The notes beneath the pieces were generated by a model. The model was not told where the DNA came from. It saw nothing but the letters and a program-made list of their open reading frames with translations, and did not search any database. Below, one piece after another: positions 1-10,680 of a DNA stretch of 64,000 bases. This DNA comes from Euglena gracilis. Its lineage: Eukaryota; Euglenida; Euglenophyceae; Euglenales. Both the position numbers and the translations under genes were made by a program. The stretch lies in the NCBI GenBank assembly GCA_039621445.1, contig CP154954.1:50571847-50635846 (forward strand). Direction: 5' to 3'. Position 1 is the first letter of the stretch. Each line of letters starts with the position of its first letter.

Positions 1-109
1 TTTGACCCCCGACTACGGTTAACCACTAATCCCTCTCTGTCTCAGCAAATTTCAATGCTGAGGTCAGACTTGTGAGAACCTTCCAACCCCCCCTCCCTCC
101 CAGGCCTCT

Positions 110-245
110 TGGCCCTTACGTGCAAACTTGCCCCCCCCCCTTAAAGTTGGCTTTGACCTTTTTCACAAAGAAGCTGCCAAGGTGCTTAACATGCAAACTT
201 GGCCCCTGGCCTTACCTTCAATGCCAAGCACCCGGGGGGGGGGTA
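110..245. repeat. Dispersed repeat 'AACTTGGCCCC' family (F12)
   Basis: Two repeats of a 'cttaacatgcaaacttggcccc' type unit are followed by a CCAAGCACC-G-run-TA end. The family recurs near 10740, 22275, 23700, 36410, 38620 and 42660. It lies upstream of the first visible mbl-A exon and has no coding signal. Confidence 0.6.
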
Positions 246-428
246 TGTGCCGAACTAGTCTGGGGAGGGGAGCGAGATGATCTGCACTGCATTTCATGAC
301 AAAGGCCCCAGTTTTGGACCATTTAAGGTGTCGAAATGGAGAAGCGGAGGCTGGGGGAGGCGGTTGCCATTGCCCCCGCCCCCTCCCCCCTGCCCACCCA
401 CCCCCCATGCTTGGGGGCCCCTGCCCGG

Positions 429-528
429 TACATCATCACGAAACCTGCCCAATCAGCGCCTACCGCTCCGCTGCCGTCTTTCGGCCAGCCATTGGGTGGC
501 ATTCGCGAACCTTTTTCCCTCTGGCAGG
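429..528 (+). CDS. mbl-A exon: YIITKPAQ exon
   Basis: Reads YIITKPAQSAPTAPLPSFGQ. The homologous exons are YVISQPSPPA in mbl-B (12822) and YVIAQPALPM in mbl-C (26659). In all three genes the TAC codon is preceded by CTG plus exactly five bases, the 3' border of a nonconventional intron, so the start at 429 is well supported. The end is less certain; a GT donor after GGCAGG near 528 is one option. The Pro/Ala-rich peptide follows the second zinc finger in the paralogues. Confidence 0.65.
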
Positions 529-969
529 GTACAGCATCACAACTGGGGCCTGGGTCACAACTGGGTGGGACATCGGACAAGTCCACCCCCTGTCTCAGCA
601 CCATTTCTATGGAACTCACCAACCCTTTTTCCAAGCACCCCCTGTTCTTACCCGTCTTTTCTGGTTCTTAGACGGGGGGATTAGGCGTCTCTTTGACTCG
701 GAAGACTCCCTGGGGGGGGGTGCATGGGTCCGGGGCCAATGTGGATTGCAAGGAAGAGGTATTTCGGGAAATGCCAACACTCACCCCCCAGGGCTGGGTG
801 GGGAGGGAGGCCCCGGCATTTTTTTAAGGCAAAAATTCTGAAAAACTTTACCGGTTTTTAAGGTTTTTTTAAAGCTTTTTGAAAAAGTTTTAAGGCGTCC
901 ATTTTCCATTTGCGGTCGCAGAGACAACGTCAGTCCAGGTCAGATATTCATTTAGTGTAGTCCACCAAG

Positions 970-1210
970 GTTGTCATTTTGTGGTTCACTGAAAACACCA
1001 AAAAATTTCTCTTGTTCCGTGAAAGCTCTGGAGTCCAGGTTTTTGAAGGCGCCCAAAAGGGTGATTTTCGTTTTTAGGAGCGCAAAATGGAGTGCAAAAA
1101 AATATTTTCAAAATTGGCACAATTGCACAAAAAACTTCTAACAAAGATTTGGTGTCCACAAATGAACCACAACTTTTCTTTTGGTGTCCACAAGTGAACC
1201 ACGAATTTTT
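970..1210. repeat. Degenerate tandem repeat, 'GGTGTCCACAAATGAACCAC' unit
   Basis: Roughly 33-bp units containing GGTGTCCACAARTGAACCAC alternating with T-runs. The reverse complement of the same unit occurs at 36595-36740 and 40200-40345. It lies inside an mbl-A intron. Confidence 0.65.
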
Positions 1211-1215
1211 TGGGG

Positions 1216-1371
1216 GATCCCCCCCCTCCACCGAGCAGCGGAGTGTGCCCGAGCCCGGCAGCCCCTCCAGAGCGGCCGCCCTCCCCCGCCCCTGCCCCTG
1301 CCTCTGATGCCCCCGGGACGCCCCTGTGGGGGCCCACCCCAGCCGACCTGGCAACATTCTCATCGCCGCGC
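1216..1371 (+). CDS. mbl-A exon: Pro/Ala-rich linker
   Basis: Open frame rich in Pro, Ala and Ser (SPAPAPASDAPGTPLWG...). It aligns in position and composition with the linker exons at 13726 (mbl-B) and 27008 (mbl-C). The suggested end uses a CAG three bases into the intron; with the CTG at 3482 this keeps frame with the next exon. Low complexity makes the borders uncertain. Confidence 0.45.
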
Positions 1372-2384
1372 CAGCCAGGAATTGACGAGAGCCCCTCACA
1401 GTTCTCGTCCCATGTGTCGCCTGTGGCGTGTCGAAGATGAATCTGCGGATCATCCAAACCCAACCCAGGCTATTTTTTTGGGAGGTTTGGCAATGGGTTA
1501 GTGAGTTACCCCACCCCCCCACCCCCAGCCAAAAACCCAAAATAGGACCAAAAATACTGATTGGGTTTTGGCCCTGGGGGGGGGGTTGGCAAAAAATCAC
1601 TAAAATGGGGCAATGGCGAAGGCTGTGAAAAAATTTTGGGCAACATTTTCACGGTTCTAGTCTATTTTCCCTTTTTCATTGGGTTTTACCCTGTGTTTTT
1701 TGGGGGTTAATTTGTTCTGAAACTGCAGCCCCCCCCTCCCATATTGCCAAAAATCGGCGGTTTTGGCAGGTTTTGTGGCGCATTTTTTTTCCCAGTGCGG
1801 GTCACTGGTATTTTTTTTCCTGACCTCCCCCCCCCCCTTGTCCAACGACCGGGCTTGTCCAACGACCGGGCTTGTCCAACGACCCCCCCCCCGATCAGAG
1901 ACGATCTTTTCGTATACGATCTTGGGGAAGTGAGACTTGATAATGTTCTTGCTTTTGATTTTGTTCTTTGCAGCTTCTCTGACTTCTGTGATGAACCACT
2001 ACCCAGTGGGTTGTTGTGTTCTCTATCGTCGCTCGGATGGTGACCTTGCAGAAGGTGTCGTTGTGGGCAAGCACCTCTGATATAATATGTGGCCACTTTT
2101 CAGTCACTTTAGGCCAGTTTAGGCCAAAAAATTTTCCGGCGCCTTCGGCGGCAGGGTCACTCAAGCCATTTTTGCCCACCCCTGGCCGACCCCCCCCCCC
2201 CCGGCAAAAACCAGTCAGCCCCTGGCGGCGGGGGGGGGGGGGGGTGGTGACTGGCTGGTTTTCCGAAAATGAGTGACTGACTGGTTTTTAAAAAGTGGAG
2301 TGTTCTGGAGCCAACTCATCAGCCAATGAGAAACAGTGGGGGGATTCAGGGTTTGTGGGTTGTGCTGGCCTGGGGGGAAACCCC

Positions 2385-2632
2385 TTGTCGTACGACCACC
2401 CCTCATTTACGACCACCCCCCGGTCACAGGTTGCAGGTCATGGGGGTGTTATGACCACCCCCCCGCCCTGGTCACAGGTTGCAGGTTGCAAAAAATTTAA
2501 CACCACCTTACCTACGACCGCCCCCTCATTTACGATCACCCCCCCGGTCACAGGTTGCAGGTCATGGGGGTGTTACGACCCCCCCCCCCGTCACAGGTTG
2601 CAGGAACCCGGTCGTACGACAAGGGGGGGGGG
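2385..2632. mobile_element. F1 inverted-repeat element (class 2)
   Basis: Ends carry TTGTCGTACGACC and GGTCGTACGACAA followed by a G-run. Inside are repeated GGTCACAGGTTGCAGG and TTACGACCACC modules. The same family is at 9411, 12199, 20270, 22487, 38683 and 46400. The left C-run is short here. No transposase is encoded, so it is a non-autonomous, MITE-like element. Confidence 0.75.
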
Positions 2633-2667
2633 GGCGGGTAACTAGAAAAATGCCATTAGCTAGACCT

Positions 2668-2795
2668 CCTACCCCCCCCCCCCCCCCCGGGGAAATTGTA
2701 ATGCCCGAGAACCTGTCAGGGTCCCACCCGGGAAACTGTCAGGGTCCCCGGTACTGACCAACCTGTCAGGTGACAGTTTCCGGGGGGGGGGGTAG
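2668..2795. mobile_element. F11 inverted-repeat element (class 2)
   Basis: C-run followed by a GGGAAAtTGTaATG-type left end and TGACAGTTTCC plus G-run right end, with internal CTGTCAGGGTCC repeats. Other copies are at 42365 and 61971; the latter shows insertion at TA. Confidence 0.7.
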
Positions 2796-3489
2796 AGTGT
2801 CCCCCCCAAATGGGAAAAAAATTATCCACTGGAAATAGGTTGGATTTTAGAATGGCCGACCACCCCAGGAGACCCCGGGTGTGGTCCCCCCCACCACCAC
2901 CACCAGATTTCCCGAACAGCCCTGTGACTGACTCAGGATCAGGGATTTTTTTTTATTTGGACCCTGGTTAAGAGGGAGGGAGAGGGTGGGTCCGCCACCA
3001 TGCTTTCAGGGGCACCCCTGAAAGCATGGTGGGTCCCCAGCCGGAGGCAGGGATTTGCCCATTTTTGGTTTTTTGGCCTTTTTTCCGGTGCAATGCCCGA
3101 ATTTTTTTGACCCCAAAATTGACCTCCAAGCAGTGGGCCACCTCCCCCTGTCTTAAAAATAATCCCCACGCGTGAGAGACAGAAAAGAGAAAAAAAAGCG
3201 AGGTAGTCCTCATTGAAAAGAATATTTTTCAAGCGATTGCAAAGCCCATACACAGCCCATAGAAAGAACGTCGAGGGGGTCGACCTCCCCACCCTCCCTT
3301 CTTCATGGGAGATCTTTCGGGCATGCCTTTCCATTTTTTGTTTGAAAAATTCTCTCAGAATGACCTTTTTAAGATTTCTCTCAAGGCGTTTTCTGGCGTT
3401 TGAAGGCATTTTTGGTCATAAAATCAGAGCATTTGTGTTACTGATAATAGGCAGGGTCTTTCCACCTACATCCGCGGGGGCCTGCAATT

Positions 3490-3692
3490 TCGTCAGTCAA
3501 TGCCTGGCCACGTCCGGCCCACACTTTTCCCTTCAGCCGGCGGACAACATCCAACGTGACGGACCTCTGGGAATCACCCGGCGCCACCCCCGCTGGCCAG
3601 CGGGACACCCCGGGTACCCCGCCTTCCGGCCCGCCACAGCCGGAAAGCGACCCTCCGACCCCGGTGGCGTTGGCGGCGCTGGAAGCCGATCT
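3490..3692 (+). CDS. mbl-A exon: WPRPAH...LEADL exon
   Basis: Reads VNAWPRPAHTFPF then a Pro/Ser/Gly-rich stretch and ends ALEADL. mbl-B (15326) has INPWPRPAHVIPF...ALEADL and mbl-C has VNPSPCPAHVTPL (27212) plus ALEADL (29531). The exon stops after GATCT because the next bases are CTC-CAG, the CAG at +4 to +6 of a nonconventional intron, at the same place in all three paralogues. The shared SSP that would follow in frame is therefore taken as intron. Confidence 0.72.
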
Positions 3693-3850
3693 CTCCAGCC
3701 CAGCCGCCCCCTTTGGCCTGAAACAAAGGTCTGCACTGGCGGCGGGGAGGGGGGTTTGATTGGCTCAAGGCAAACGTTAAACCATTTTCCCCGGCGCACC
3801 CAAACATTCCTATTACTTCTAACTCGACCTGATGCTCTTGCGAGGTACAT

Positions 3851-4209
3851 CCCCCCCCCTTGTCCTTGACACGCCTTGTCCATGACACACCCCCCGTGTC
3901 AACCGCACTTTTCCCGTACCTAAAAAGAGTAAATTGTTTTTGACACACTTCACGTCTCTGGAGCTAATTGGTTGCCATTTTCTGTACAGAACCATGGCTT
4001 TGAACTCATCTTCTTTTGAGTTTGGTGATTTAGTGAGATATTGTTGATGCTATGGCGATTGGGCCCTCAAACCGAGGCCCAGATTACCTGGCCATCATTT
4101 TGCTGCATGTTTTGTGGTACGGTTCCCATGACACGGCGTGTCCATGACACACCCCCCGTGTCAACCGCACTTTCCCCGTACTTTGGCGTGTCAAGGACAA
4201 GGGGGGGGG
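3851..4209. mobile_element. F13 inverted-repeat element
   Basis: A C-run plus TTGTCCTTGACACGCC at the left and GGCGTGTCAAGGACAA plus a G-run at the right form a perfect 16-bp inverted repeat. Inside, GTGTCAACCGCACTTT occurs near both ends. It lies within the intron between the last two mbl-A exons. Related sequence occurs near 22795, 41060 and 58190. Confidence 0.8.
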
Positions 4210-4287
4210 AATGTACCCGCGGAAATCCGCGAAGCAGCCGTCCCCAACGTACCCCAGACCCCCCCCCCCACAATCCCCCCATGGTCA

Positions 4288-4429
4288 CCGAGGCCGCTGC
4301 CGCCAAGCCCGCCACGCCCTCCGGGGCTGCGCCCTGCCGTCCCCCGCAGACCCCGTCCCCTCCGGCGAACTGGAGGACCCCCACCCCCTGCTGGACATGC
4401 TGCGGGCCCTGAACGTGGCGGCCTGCTAA
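4288..4429 (+). CDS. mbl-A terminal exon
   Basis: Reads RGRCRQARHALRGCALPS...GELEDPHPLLDMLRALNVAAC then stop. A second frame is also open, but differences from the mbl-B copy (15823) fall mostly in third positions of this frame, so this is the coding one. Spliced onto LEADL it gives LEADLRGRCRQA, aligning with PDLAAEFEQFA of mbl-D. No intron interrupts the LPS...LLDML stretch here, unlike mbl-C. Confidence 0.75.
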
Positions 4430-5337
4430 CAACCGGAGGAATGCCGTGCCCCAGGGACCGACGCCATTGTTGGCTGGGCCGGTGTGATGGATTCGCCCCT
4501 GTTTGCCGGTCTGCGATGTACTGTTTCGATGCCATGCTCACATGGAAGCGCCTCGTCCCAACGAAAACAGCTCCAAAGCCGCATAAGTCTTCTCAGAAAT
4601 TTAGCAGTTGTCAATCGCCTCATGTGTGCGGAAGTTGGTCCTCAACGCAATCGATGTGGCACTCCTAATAAGTGTGTTTATTTGCGTGTGGGTGGCCCTG
4701 GTGTAATTTCGCCCTTGCGTTTGCAAAATTTTGCGATCACATTTGTACAACACAAGAACCCACTGGCGTCAGTCCATTTCAACTGGCCTCACAGCTTGGT
4801 ATTCCTTCTCTTCTGGTCTCCTCCAGTTGGCCAACCTCAGGGTTGCAAACAGGGTAGTGTTGGAAGGTGGGAGTGAAAGAACAGCAATCTCTTTAAGCAA
4901 CAGCAGCCAGTTGCTATTTTTTAGACGACAGGTAGCCAATGTGTTTCTTGGCGGTTTCATCTTCAAATTGCATGGTTTGTCGATTTTTTTTTCGATTTTC
5001 TGACGGAGAAAGTTTTTTCACTTTTTGCAATGTCATCATTAGCCCGCCACTGCCCTCACACCCCCTGTTTGACCCCCCCCCCCCAATTGGCTAATTGGCC
5101 CCAAGACAAGACCGGCCAATTTTGACAAGACCGAGACGAAGGCTCAGAAATCCTCCAAAAACGTCCGTTTCAACATTTTCAAAATTTCTCAGATAAGAAA
5201 AAGTCATGACCAATCCAAGCATGCACAAAAATTTGACCAATTTTGCACAGGTAAAATTAGGGATGAGGTCCTCCCCCCCCCCCCAGTTGAGTAATTGGGG
5301 GTCTGAAGTTGCCCGAGTGGGGGGGGTGAGGACATAT

Positions 5338-5615
5338 GCCACTATCTGCCACTGTCTGCCACTGTCTTCCACTGTCTGCCATTATCTGCCACTACCTGCC
5401 ACTATCTGAATTCCTTAATTAATAATAATATTATTATGTTATATATATATATATATTATTATTATTATTATTATAATTATTATTATAATTAATTAATATA
5501 TTATTATTTATATTATTGTTGTTGTTGTTATTGTCGTCATCGTCGTCATTGTTGTCATCATTATCATTATCATTATCATTATCATTATCATTATCATTAT
5601 CATTATCATTTGCAT
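5338..5615. repeat. Microsatellite cluster
   Basis: An 11-bp CTGCCACTATC-type tandem repeat is followed by AT and TTA tracts, then about eight copies of TCATTA. Low-complexity ORFs on both strands here are artefacts. Confidence 0.9.
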
Positions 5616-5784
5616 ACTTTTTTTGCAGGTTCTGCATTCTGAAAATTTTGCAACATAAACTGCATTTGTGTATTTCTTTTGTAAGGCAACTGCACTGGCA
5701 GATTGCTTCACAATACACAACTGGAAATTGCATTTTACAGTGACAGCAGTTGCATCATGACATACAATCATGACAATTTTTTAA

Positions 5785-6500
5785 GCACTGGCCGACCCCC
5801 CCCCCCCCCGGGTGACTGGTTTTTTTGGAGTGACTGACTGGTTTTTGGCCCGGACCCCCCCCCCCGGGGTGTCGGCAAAAAATCACTGAAGTGACGCGGC
5901 GCCAAAGGCACCGTAAAATTTTTTTTGGCCTTTTTTGCATGTTTTTGGTCAAATTTCCTTTGGATTCCAGAGTGGCCGACCCCCCCCCTGGGGGGTAGTG
6001 ACCAGGCTTTTGCTTAAGGGATTGCAGTACCCCGGGGGGGGGGGGGCTGGACTGCAGCTAGTCCCAATTTGACTAGTGGGATTTCTAGCAGACCCCCCCA
6101 GGGGGGGTCTGCTAGCAGGGCTAGCTGGTGGAATTTTTTTTTTCCAGTGACCGGCGTGAGCGGCAGAAAAAATTTTTGGGACCCCCCAAAATGGCCAAAA
6201 ATGCCCGTTTTTGGCCAATTTGGGAATTTTTGGAACAAAATCAGCCAAAAACCTATTAAAAACCTCATTTCCAACTCGGCGCGCAGCGCTGGAGGAAAAT
6301 TTTTTTCCAGTTGGGGGACCCCCGGACCCCCCCCCCCGGGGGAGGGGGTCTAGCTAGTCCATTTTTTCCAGTGTCTAGCCAATTGGCTAGCCAGTACCCC
6401 CCCCCCCCGGGTCCTTAAGCAAAAGCCTGGTAGTGACTGACTGGTTTTTCAAAGAGTGGAGTGACCCCCCTCCCCCCCCCCCGGGGTCGGTAAAAAATTG
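5785..6500. mobile_element. F3 element carrying a nested F2 element
   Basis: The F3 family is marked by repeated GTGACTGACTGGTTTTT modules and GGCCGACCCCCC. It is split by the F2 copy at 6003-6429: both flanks are F3-like and share the 8-bp duplication GTAGTGAC, so the F2 insertion is younger. Other F3 copies are at 14305, 20705 and 63430. Confidence 0.75.
6003..6429. mobile_element. F2 class 1 element, CAG...CTG, TSD GTAGTGAC
   Basis: Starts CAGGCTTTTGCTTAAGG and ends CCTTAAGCAAAAGCCTG, a perfect 17-bp terminal inverted repeat. It is flanked on both sides by GTAGTGAC (5995-6002 and 6430-6437), an exact 8-bp target-site duplication. The ends and duplication length resemble hAT-superfamily MITEs. 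It has no coding capacity. The family also forms an intron in mbl-D (48269). Confidence 0.9.
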
Positions 6501-7155
6501 TATGCTCTGGGCCACCAACCATGTCATTTTCAAGTTTGCACCACATTTTCTTCCAAGGAGGAGGTGAAAAAGTCCTCTTCAGCAAAAATGTGCACCAGTC
6601 CGGGGGGCCCTACCCCCCCCCCCGGAAACTGTCATGCCCGAGAACCTGCACTGCATATTTTGAGGGGTGTTGTGCATCGTCCCCTGCAAAAATGGTCATA
6701 TATCCCCACGAGTGGCCAGTTTTCTGTTGTCCCTCATGTCCAACACCCCTCCAGTCAGATGAATATTAGTGGTCGTCGAACAACATGGGGGGTGGATCCT
6801 TTTTCCCCACCTTTCTTATAATAACCATAATAACCATACTAATACCAAGCCATCCGAACCATACCAAGCAATTTTGGCTTTGAATGCTGTTATTATTATT
6901 TTTGCTGAAAATCTCAAAAAAGAACGCATTCATCGACAACAAAACACTGTGCATTTCCGATGCATAGTGTTTTTTTTTTGTGCTCACCACTTATCCGCTG
7001 TTTTCCGTGAAGGGAAGGGACATGTTATCTGAACAGCTATTTTTTCAAGTCAGCTGGCAGGGTGGGGGTTAAGTCTCATCTGGTGGTCGCCCTTATCCCA
7101 AATGTCCCTGGCCCCAATTCATTCCATTTGTATATGGCTGTTGTGCCCATTGGGT

Positions 7156-7215
7156 GGCAGCCTGCGCTGGTTCCGCTGTAGCCTAAGCCGGTGGTTCCAG
7201 CGCTGCCCCTTCCCT
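7156..7215 (+). CDS. Conserved island: RWFRCSLSRW exon candidate (upstream of mbl-B)
   Basis: Reads GSLRWFRCSLSRWFQRC. About 45 nearly identical bases recur at 16840-16900, at the same relative position ahead of mbl-C, with GSARWFRCSLSRWLQRR. Surrounding DNA is not conserved. The frame is open in both copies, but the minus strand (TTGLGYSGT) is also open, so coding strand and function are unproven. It may be an upstream exon or a noncoding conserved element. Confidence 0.4.
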
Positions 7216-8237
7216 GTACGCCGCTGCTGCTGGTGCGGTTGGGCAGTAGGGTTTCGGTTTCCAGCATTTGGGGTCGATCTCTAAAAAAGCTGTCTGGTTT
7301 TGCTTCTGAATTGAATACCATTTGCACCACAACCTGCAAGTCAAGGGATCCAGACGGTTTCCAAACGTGACGGTAAGTAAATTTGATGGCAGTGGCTAGT
7401 GGATAACAGTTCCATGGGTTTTGGCAAAACTGGGGAAATTCTTAAGCCAGAGGGGACCCTACCCCGTGGGGGGTCCACCCAACCGGGTACCGTTTATCCA
7501 GCCAGCAGTACCAGTGTTTCCAGCCAGCTGGATGCCCCCCCCCCCAAGGGGATCCCCTGGTTGCCCAGAGTCAAGCTGTCCAAGATTTTCCGTCCGGTAT
7601 CTGTTTTACAAGTTTCAACTTTTGCCAAGGTGTTAGCAGCAGAGCCACGGTTGTGTCTCGGAGGCTGGTCCAATCCGCCTCTGCCTCGCCTCTAATCCCC
7701 ATTTTCCTCATGGTTGCAATGCCCCTCAACCTACAACAGCCGCAGCATGCGCTGTTAGCATGAGATCTTAGAAACTGGTTATTGACCATCCTCCAGGGGG
7801 TGGAGGGGATGTTGAGGTTGAGTGTTTCCTGTTTCCCGTTTTGTAAATGTTTTGATTCCCCTCAAAGGTGGAGGACGCAAAAGAAAGGAAGTATGCATGT
7901 ATGTATGCATCCACATATGCCCCCTATGTCCAAACGTACCCCCCCCCCCCATGTCCAGCGACCCGCTTATGCCAAACAACCCCTCCCCCCCCCCCGCCCC
8001 GATCAGAGGACACCTTTTCAAAGGCCAGTCGCTCTCCCCACCCGTGGGAAACTGTCACCTGACAGGTCGGCCGGTACTGGGGGCACAATTATTGCGACTT
8101 GTTTTTTTTTTGCTCAAAATTCGAAATAGTTTACAGGACGAGATTTTTTAAGGATTTTTTTTAAAGGATTTTTAAGGTTCTTTAAGGGAAAAAAATGGCA
8201 TTCTTTAACGCATTTTTTTTCAAGAATTATTAAGGCG

Positions 8238-8276
8238 TCTGATGATGATGATAATGATGATGATGATAATGATAAT
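8238..8276. repeat. GATGAT/AATGAT microsatellite
   Basis: Short GATGATGATGATAATGAT tract just upstream of the conserved LALP island. Confidence 0.85.
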
Positions 8277-8474
8277 GGCTGTTCCTGTCCTGTGCAGGGA
8301 TTGTTGAAAGGTTACACCCGCCAGGGGGTGCGGACGCGTTTGCCGGACCCACCACCCGGGTCCCCTGGGGGGTGGGAAAATTTGTGTCAGAAAAACCGTT
8401 TGCATTTCCCTCCCCTCTCCGCTTGTTTCCCGTCCCCCGAGCCCACACGCTTTCATCGTTGCCATGCTTCCGGG

Positions 8475-8545
8475 CAACCCCCTCCCACGCCCTTGGCGTT
8501 GCCGAGAGGCGCTGAGCCCTCCAGCGGCGGCGGAACCCCCCGGCC
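8475..8545 (+). CDS. Conserved island: PTPLALPxGAE exon candidate (upstream of mbl-B)
   Basis: Reads PPPTPLALPRGAEPSSGGG. Copies at 19291 (PTPLALPSGAEHP) and 43945 (PPLALPSGAELSGGG) precede mbl-C and mbl-D. Nucleotide differences in the core are nearly all at third codon positions (acg/aca, gcg/gct, aga/agt, gct/gcg), which indicates a real plus-strand coding frame. It is probably an N-terminal exon of each mbl gene or of an interleaved gene. Exact borders were not found. Confidence 0.5.
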
Positions 8546-8899
8546 CTGCTGCCGGCTTCACGGCACACCCCCGCTGCTGCTGCGGCGGCAGGGGTGTGCC
8601 TGTGACGGTGTCGATGCCCCCACCTCCACCTCAACACTTGCCTCCTCGCAACCTCCCAGTGAGCGTCCCCTGTCAACGTGACGTGAGGATGGCCCTCGTT
8701 TGCTGGACAGGTCGACGCCACTCCGCACCGAAGATGCAACACTCATCCCTGTTTTGGCTTAACCACTGCCCTCCATTTGCCTTTGTTTAACTGTTCTTCC
8801 AGTCAAACACAAGCAAAGTACCTCCCTGATAAAGCCCAACAAATTGTCAATCCTCAATCCTCAACACTTTTTTGCTAGCTTCCCGGACCCCGGGGGTTG

Positions 8900-9285
8900 C
8901 CATCAGAGGAGGCTTGAGCTCGAACGTTCAAGCCAGAGCCTCAAACATTTTTTGAGCACCCCCCCCCCCTCTCAGGGGGTTTAAACAGCTTGCTCGAACC
9001 ACCTCCAACAACGTTGACTCGAACGAGTTCGAATGAGCTCGAGGAGATTTGCACAACAAAGGGGAATTGCACACTGGTCATAATCGACAAAAGGGATTTT
9101 GTTATTTTGGGGCGCTCCAGACAGCTGCGTACAAACGGCATCAGCAACAAGAGGGATTTGAAGTTAGGTGAAATATGTTTTTTTCTTTCAAAAGTCGACA
9201 GCATGTTCGAGTTGGTTTGGGGAGCCTCCTCTAATGAGCTGGAGGCTCTTGAGCCTCCTCAAACGAGCTCGAACGAATGAATTTG
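8900..9285. mobile_element. Inverted-repeat element with GAGCTCGAACG motifs
   Basis: The left end has GAGGAGGCTTGAGCTCGAACG. The right end has CTTGAGCCTCCTC and GAGCTCGAACG. Internal CTCGAACGAGTTCGA palindromes are present. No other copy was seen in the window. Its boundaries are approximate. Confidence 0.5.
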
Positions 9286-9410
9286 GTTGAATAAACCTGG
9301 GTCAGTCAGCCCCGTAGTTTGTGTGTCAACCCCCCGCTGTTGGGCTAATTTGACCCCCCCTCCCCGAAATTGGCCCCCTCTAATTCGACACAATTCAATA
9401 GCATTCCCCC

Positions 9411-10066
9411 CCCCCCCCCTTGTCGTACGACCACCCCTAATTTATGACCACCCCCCGGTCACAGGTTGCAGGTCATGGGGGTGTTATGACCCCCCCCCCC
9501 CCTGGTCGCAGGTTGCCGGTCGCGAAAATTTTAACACCACCTTACCTACGACCGCCCCCTCATTTACGACCATCAGGCTTTTGCTTTAAAGATTGCAGTA
9601 CCCTCCTGGGGGGGGGGGGGCTGGACTGCAGCTAGTCCAAATTTGGCTAGTGGAATTTCTAGCAGACCCACCCCGGGGGGGGGGGTCTGCTAGCAGGGCT
9701 GGCTAGTGGAATTTTTTTCTCCAGTGACCTACGCGACGCGCCGGAAATTTTTTTGGGACCCCCCAAAATGGCCAAAAATGCCGTTTTTGGCCATTTTTGG
9801 GAATTTTTGGAACAAAATCAGCCAAAACCCTATTAAAAACCTCATTTCCACCTCGGCACGCAGCGCCGGAGGGGGGACCCCCGGACCCCCCCCCCCCCCC
9901 GGGGGCTAGCTAGTCCATTTTTTTTTTCTGGCCACTCCCCCCCCCCCCCCAGGGTCCTTAAGCAAAAGCCTGACGACCACCCCCCGGTCACAGGTTGCAG
10001 GTCATGGGGGTGTTATGACCTGGTCGCAGGTTGCAGGAACTCGGTTGTACGACAAGGGGGGGGGCG
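9411..10066. mobile_element. F1 element interrupted by an F2 element
   Basis: The left part has TTGTCGTACGACCACCCC and GGTCACAGGTTGCAGG modules. The right part resumes at 9973 with the same modules and ends GTACGACAA plus G-run. The intervening 9574-9972 is an F2 copy. F1 was thus present before F2 inserted. Confidence 0.8.
9574..9972. mobile_element. F2 class 1 element, TSD ACGACCAT/ACGACCAC
   Basis: Begins CAGGCTTTTGCTT and ends AAGCAAAAGCCTG. The flanking 8-mers 9566-9573 and 9973-9980 match at seven of eight bases. The inside matches the copy at 6003 (CTAGTCC, GCTAGCAGG and AATTTTTTTCCAGTG modules). Confidence 0.88.
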
Positions 10067-10370
10067 GGTTGGAGTAAGTTGGATTCATTCACCTCATGTG
10101 TAAACCTGGGGGGATTCTAATGGGGGTAGTTTACCAGAAGAAGAGGTTTCCAAAAAATGCACCATTACAGACTTTCTTATAAGACCCATGAGGGGGAGAA
10201 ATGGTCCGAAAGCCATTTTTCGGGGGCCAAGTTTCGAAGCTGCTTAACATATGGGTCGGGGGGGGGGAATACTAAAAATGCATTTTGCTAATTCCAGCTG
10301 TTGAGGCACATTTCCAAGTTCAGCGGCTTAAGCAAATATTGTCCACTTCATGTTTGGATAAGCCCATTGG

Positions 10371-10680
10371 ACGGATGCCAGGACGGTCCTCAAGGGACGG
10401 GGCAGATTTTTTTTTTCCTTTTCCTAAGGACCGCCCCCCCCCCCCCGTTGGCCAGGATGCCAGGGTCGAGAACCAAAAACGTGAAAACCACATTTTTAAC
10501 GTTTTGGGTGGATGGGCGGTGGTCCAAGGATGCGAGTAACCAATTTTTCCTCCTGATTTCGACCAATTCTTGCCGAAAAATGACAAATTTCTTTGTCCAT
10601 TTTCGTGTAGTATTTTTCACTGAATGTGCTGGGACAGCGGAGTTTGTTTTAAAAATAAATCCTTAAGGACCGTGATGGAG
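10371..10680. mobile_element. F6 element (degenerate class 1)
   Basis: The left end is CAGGACGGTCCTCAAGG and the right end has CCTTAAGGACCGTGATG. The middle shares GGATGGGCGGTGGTCCAA and GTCGAGAACCAAAA motifs with the intact copy at 59359 and the copy at 43652. No clear 8-bp duplication remains. Confidence 0.65.

Larger units (their letters stand above)
1450..3480. other. Intron-sized region filled with repeat remnants
   Basis: No convincing coding signal between the second and third visible mbl-A exons. It contains three tandem TTGTCCAACGACCGGG units (about 1850-1890), an F3-type fragment with GACTGACTGG motifs (2215-2295), an F1 element (2385), an F11 element (2668) and GC-poor DNA. A short palindrome around 3000-3025 (CTTTCAGGGGCACCCCTGAAAG) is a local hairpin. 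Confidence 0.55.
1..4429 (+). other. mbl-A gene (3' part): muscleblind-like CCCH zinc-finger protein
   Basis: This is the downstream part of a gene paralogous to mbl-B and mbl-C. Four exons are recognisable from conserved peptides: YIITKPAQ, a Pro/Ala-rich exon, WPRPAHTFPF...LEADL, and the terminal exon ending LLDMLRALNVAAC-stop. The two zinc-finger exons that precede these in B and C are absent, so they should lie upstream of base 1. By family it is expected to bind RNA and regulate splicing or mRNA stability; only the C-terminal Pro/Ala-rich part is visible here. Exons were placed by paralogue comparison, not transcript data. Confidence 0.65.
4430..7155. other. Intergenic/intronic region without recognised genes
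   Basis: From the stop of mbl-A to the first conserved island upstream of mbl-B. It holds a tandem CTGCCACTATCTGCCACTGT-type repeat (5338-5410), microsatellites (5415-5615) and a nested element pair (5785-6500). I see no supported exon. Confidence 0.5.

Noticed and set aside
3691-3705. SSP as coding continuation of LEADL
   Set aside because: Conserved in three paralogues, but splicing after GACCT gives in-frame junctions matching mbl-D; the CTCCAG is the intron 5' end.
3851-4209. CRISPR array
   Set aside because: The repeats are terminal inverted repeats of one element, not regular direct repeats with spacers; the window is eukaryotic.
5434-5771. Asn/Asp-rich and Ile-rich ORFs
   Set aside because: Translations of TTA and TCATTA microsatellites on both strands.
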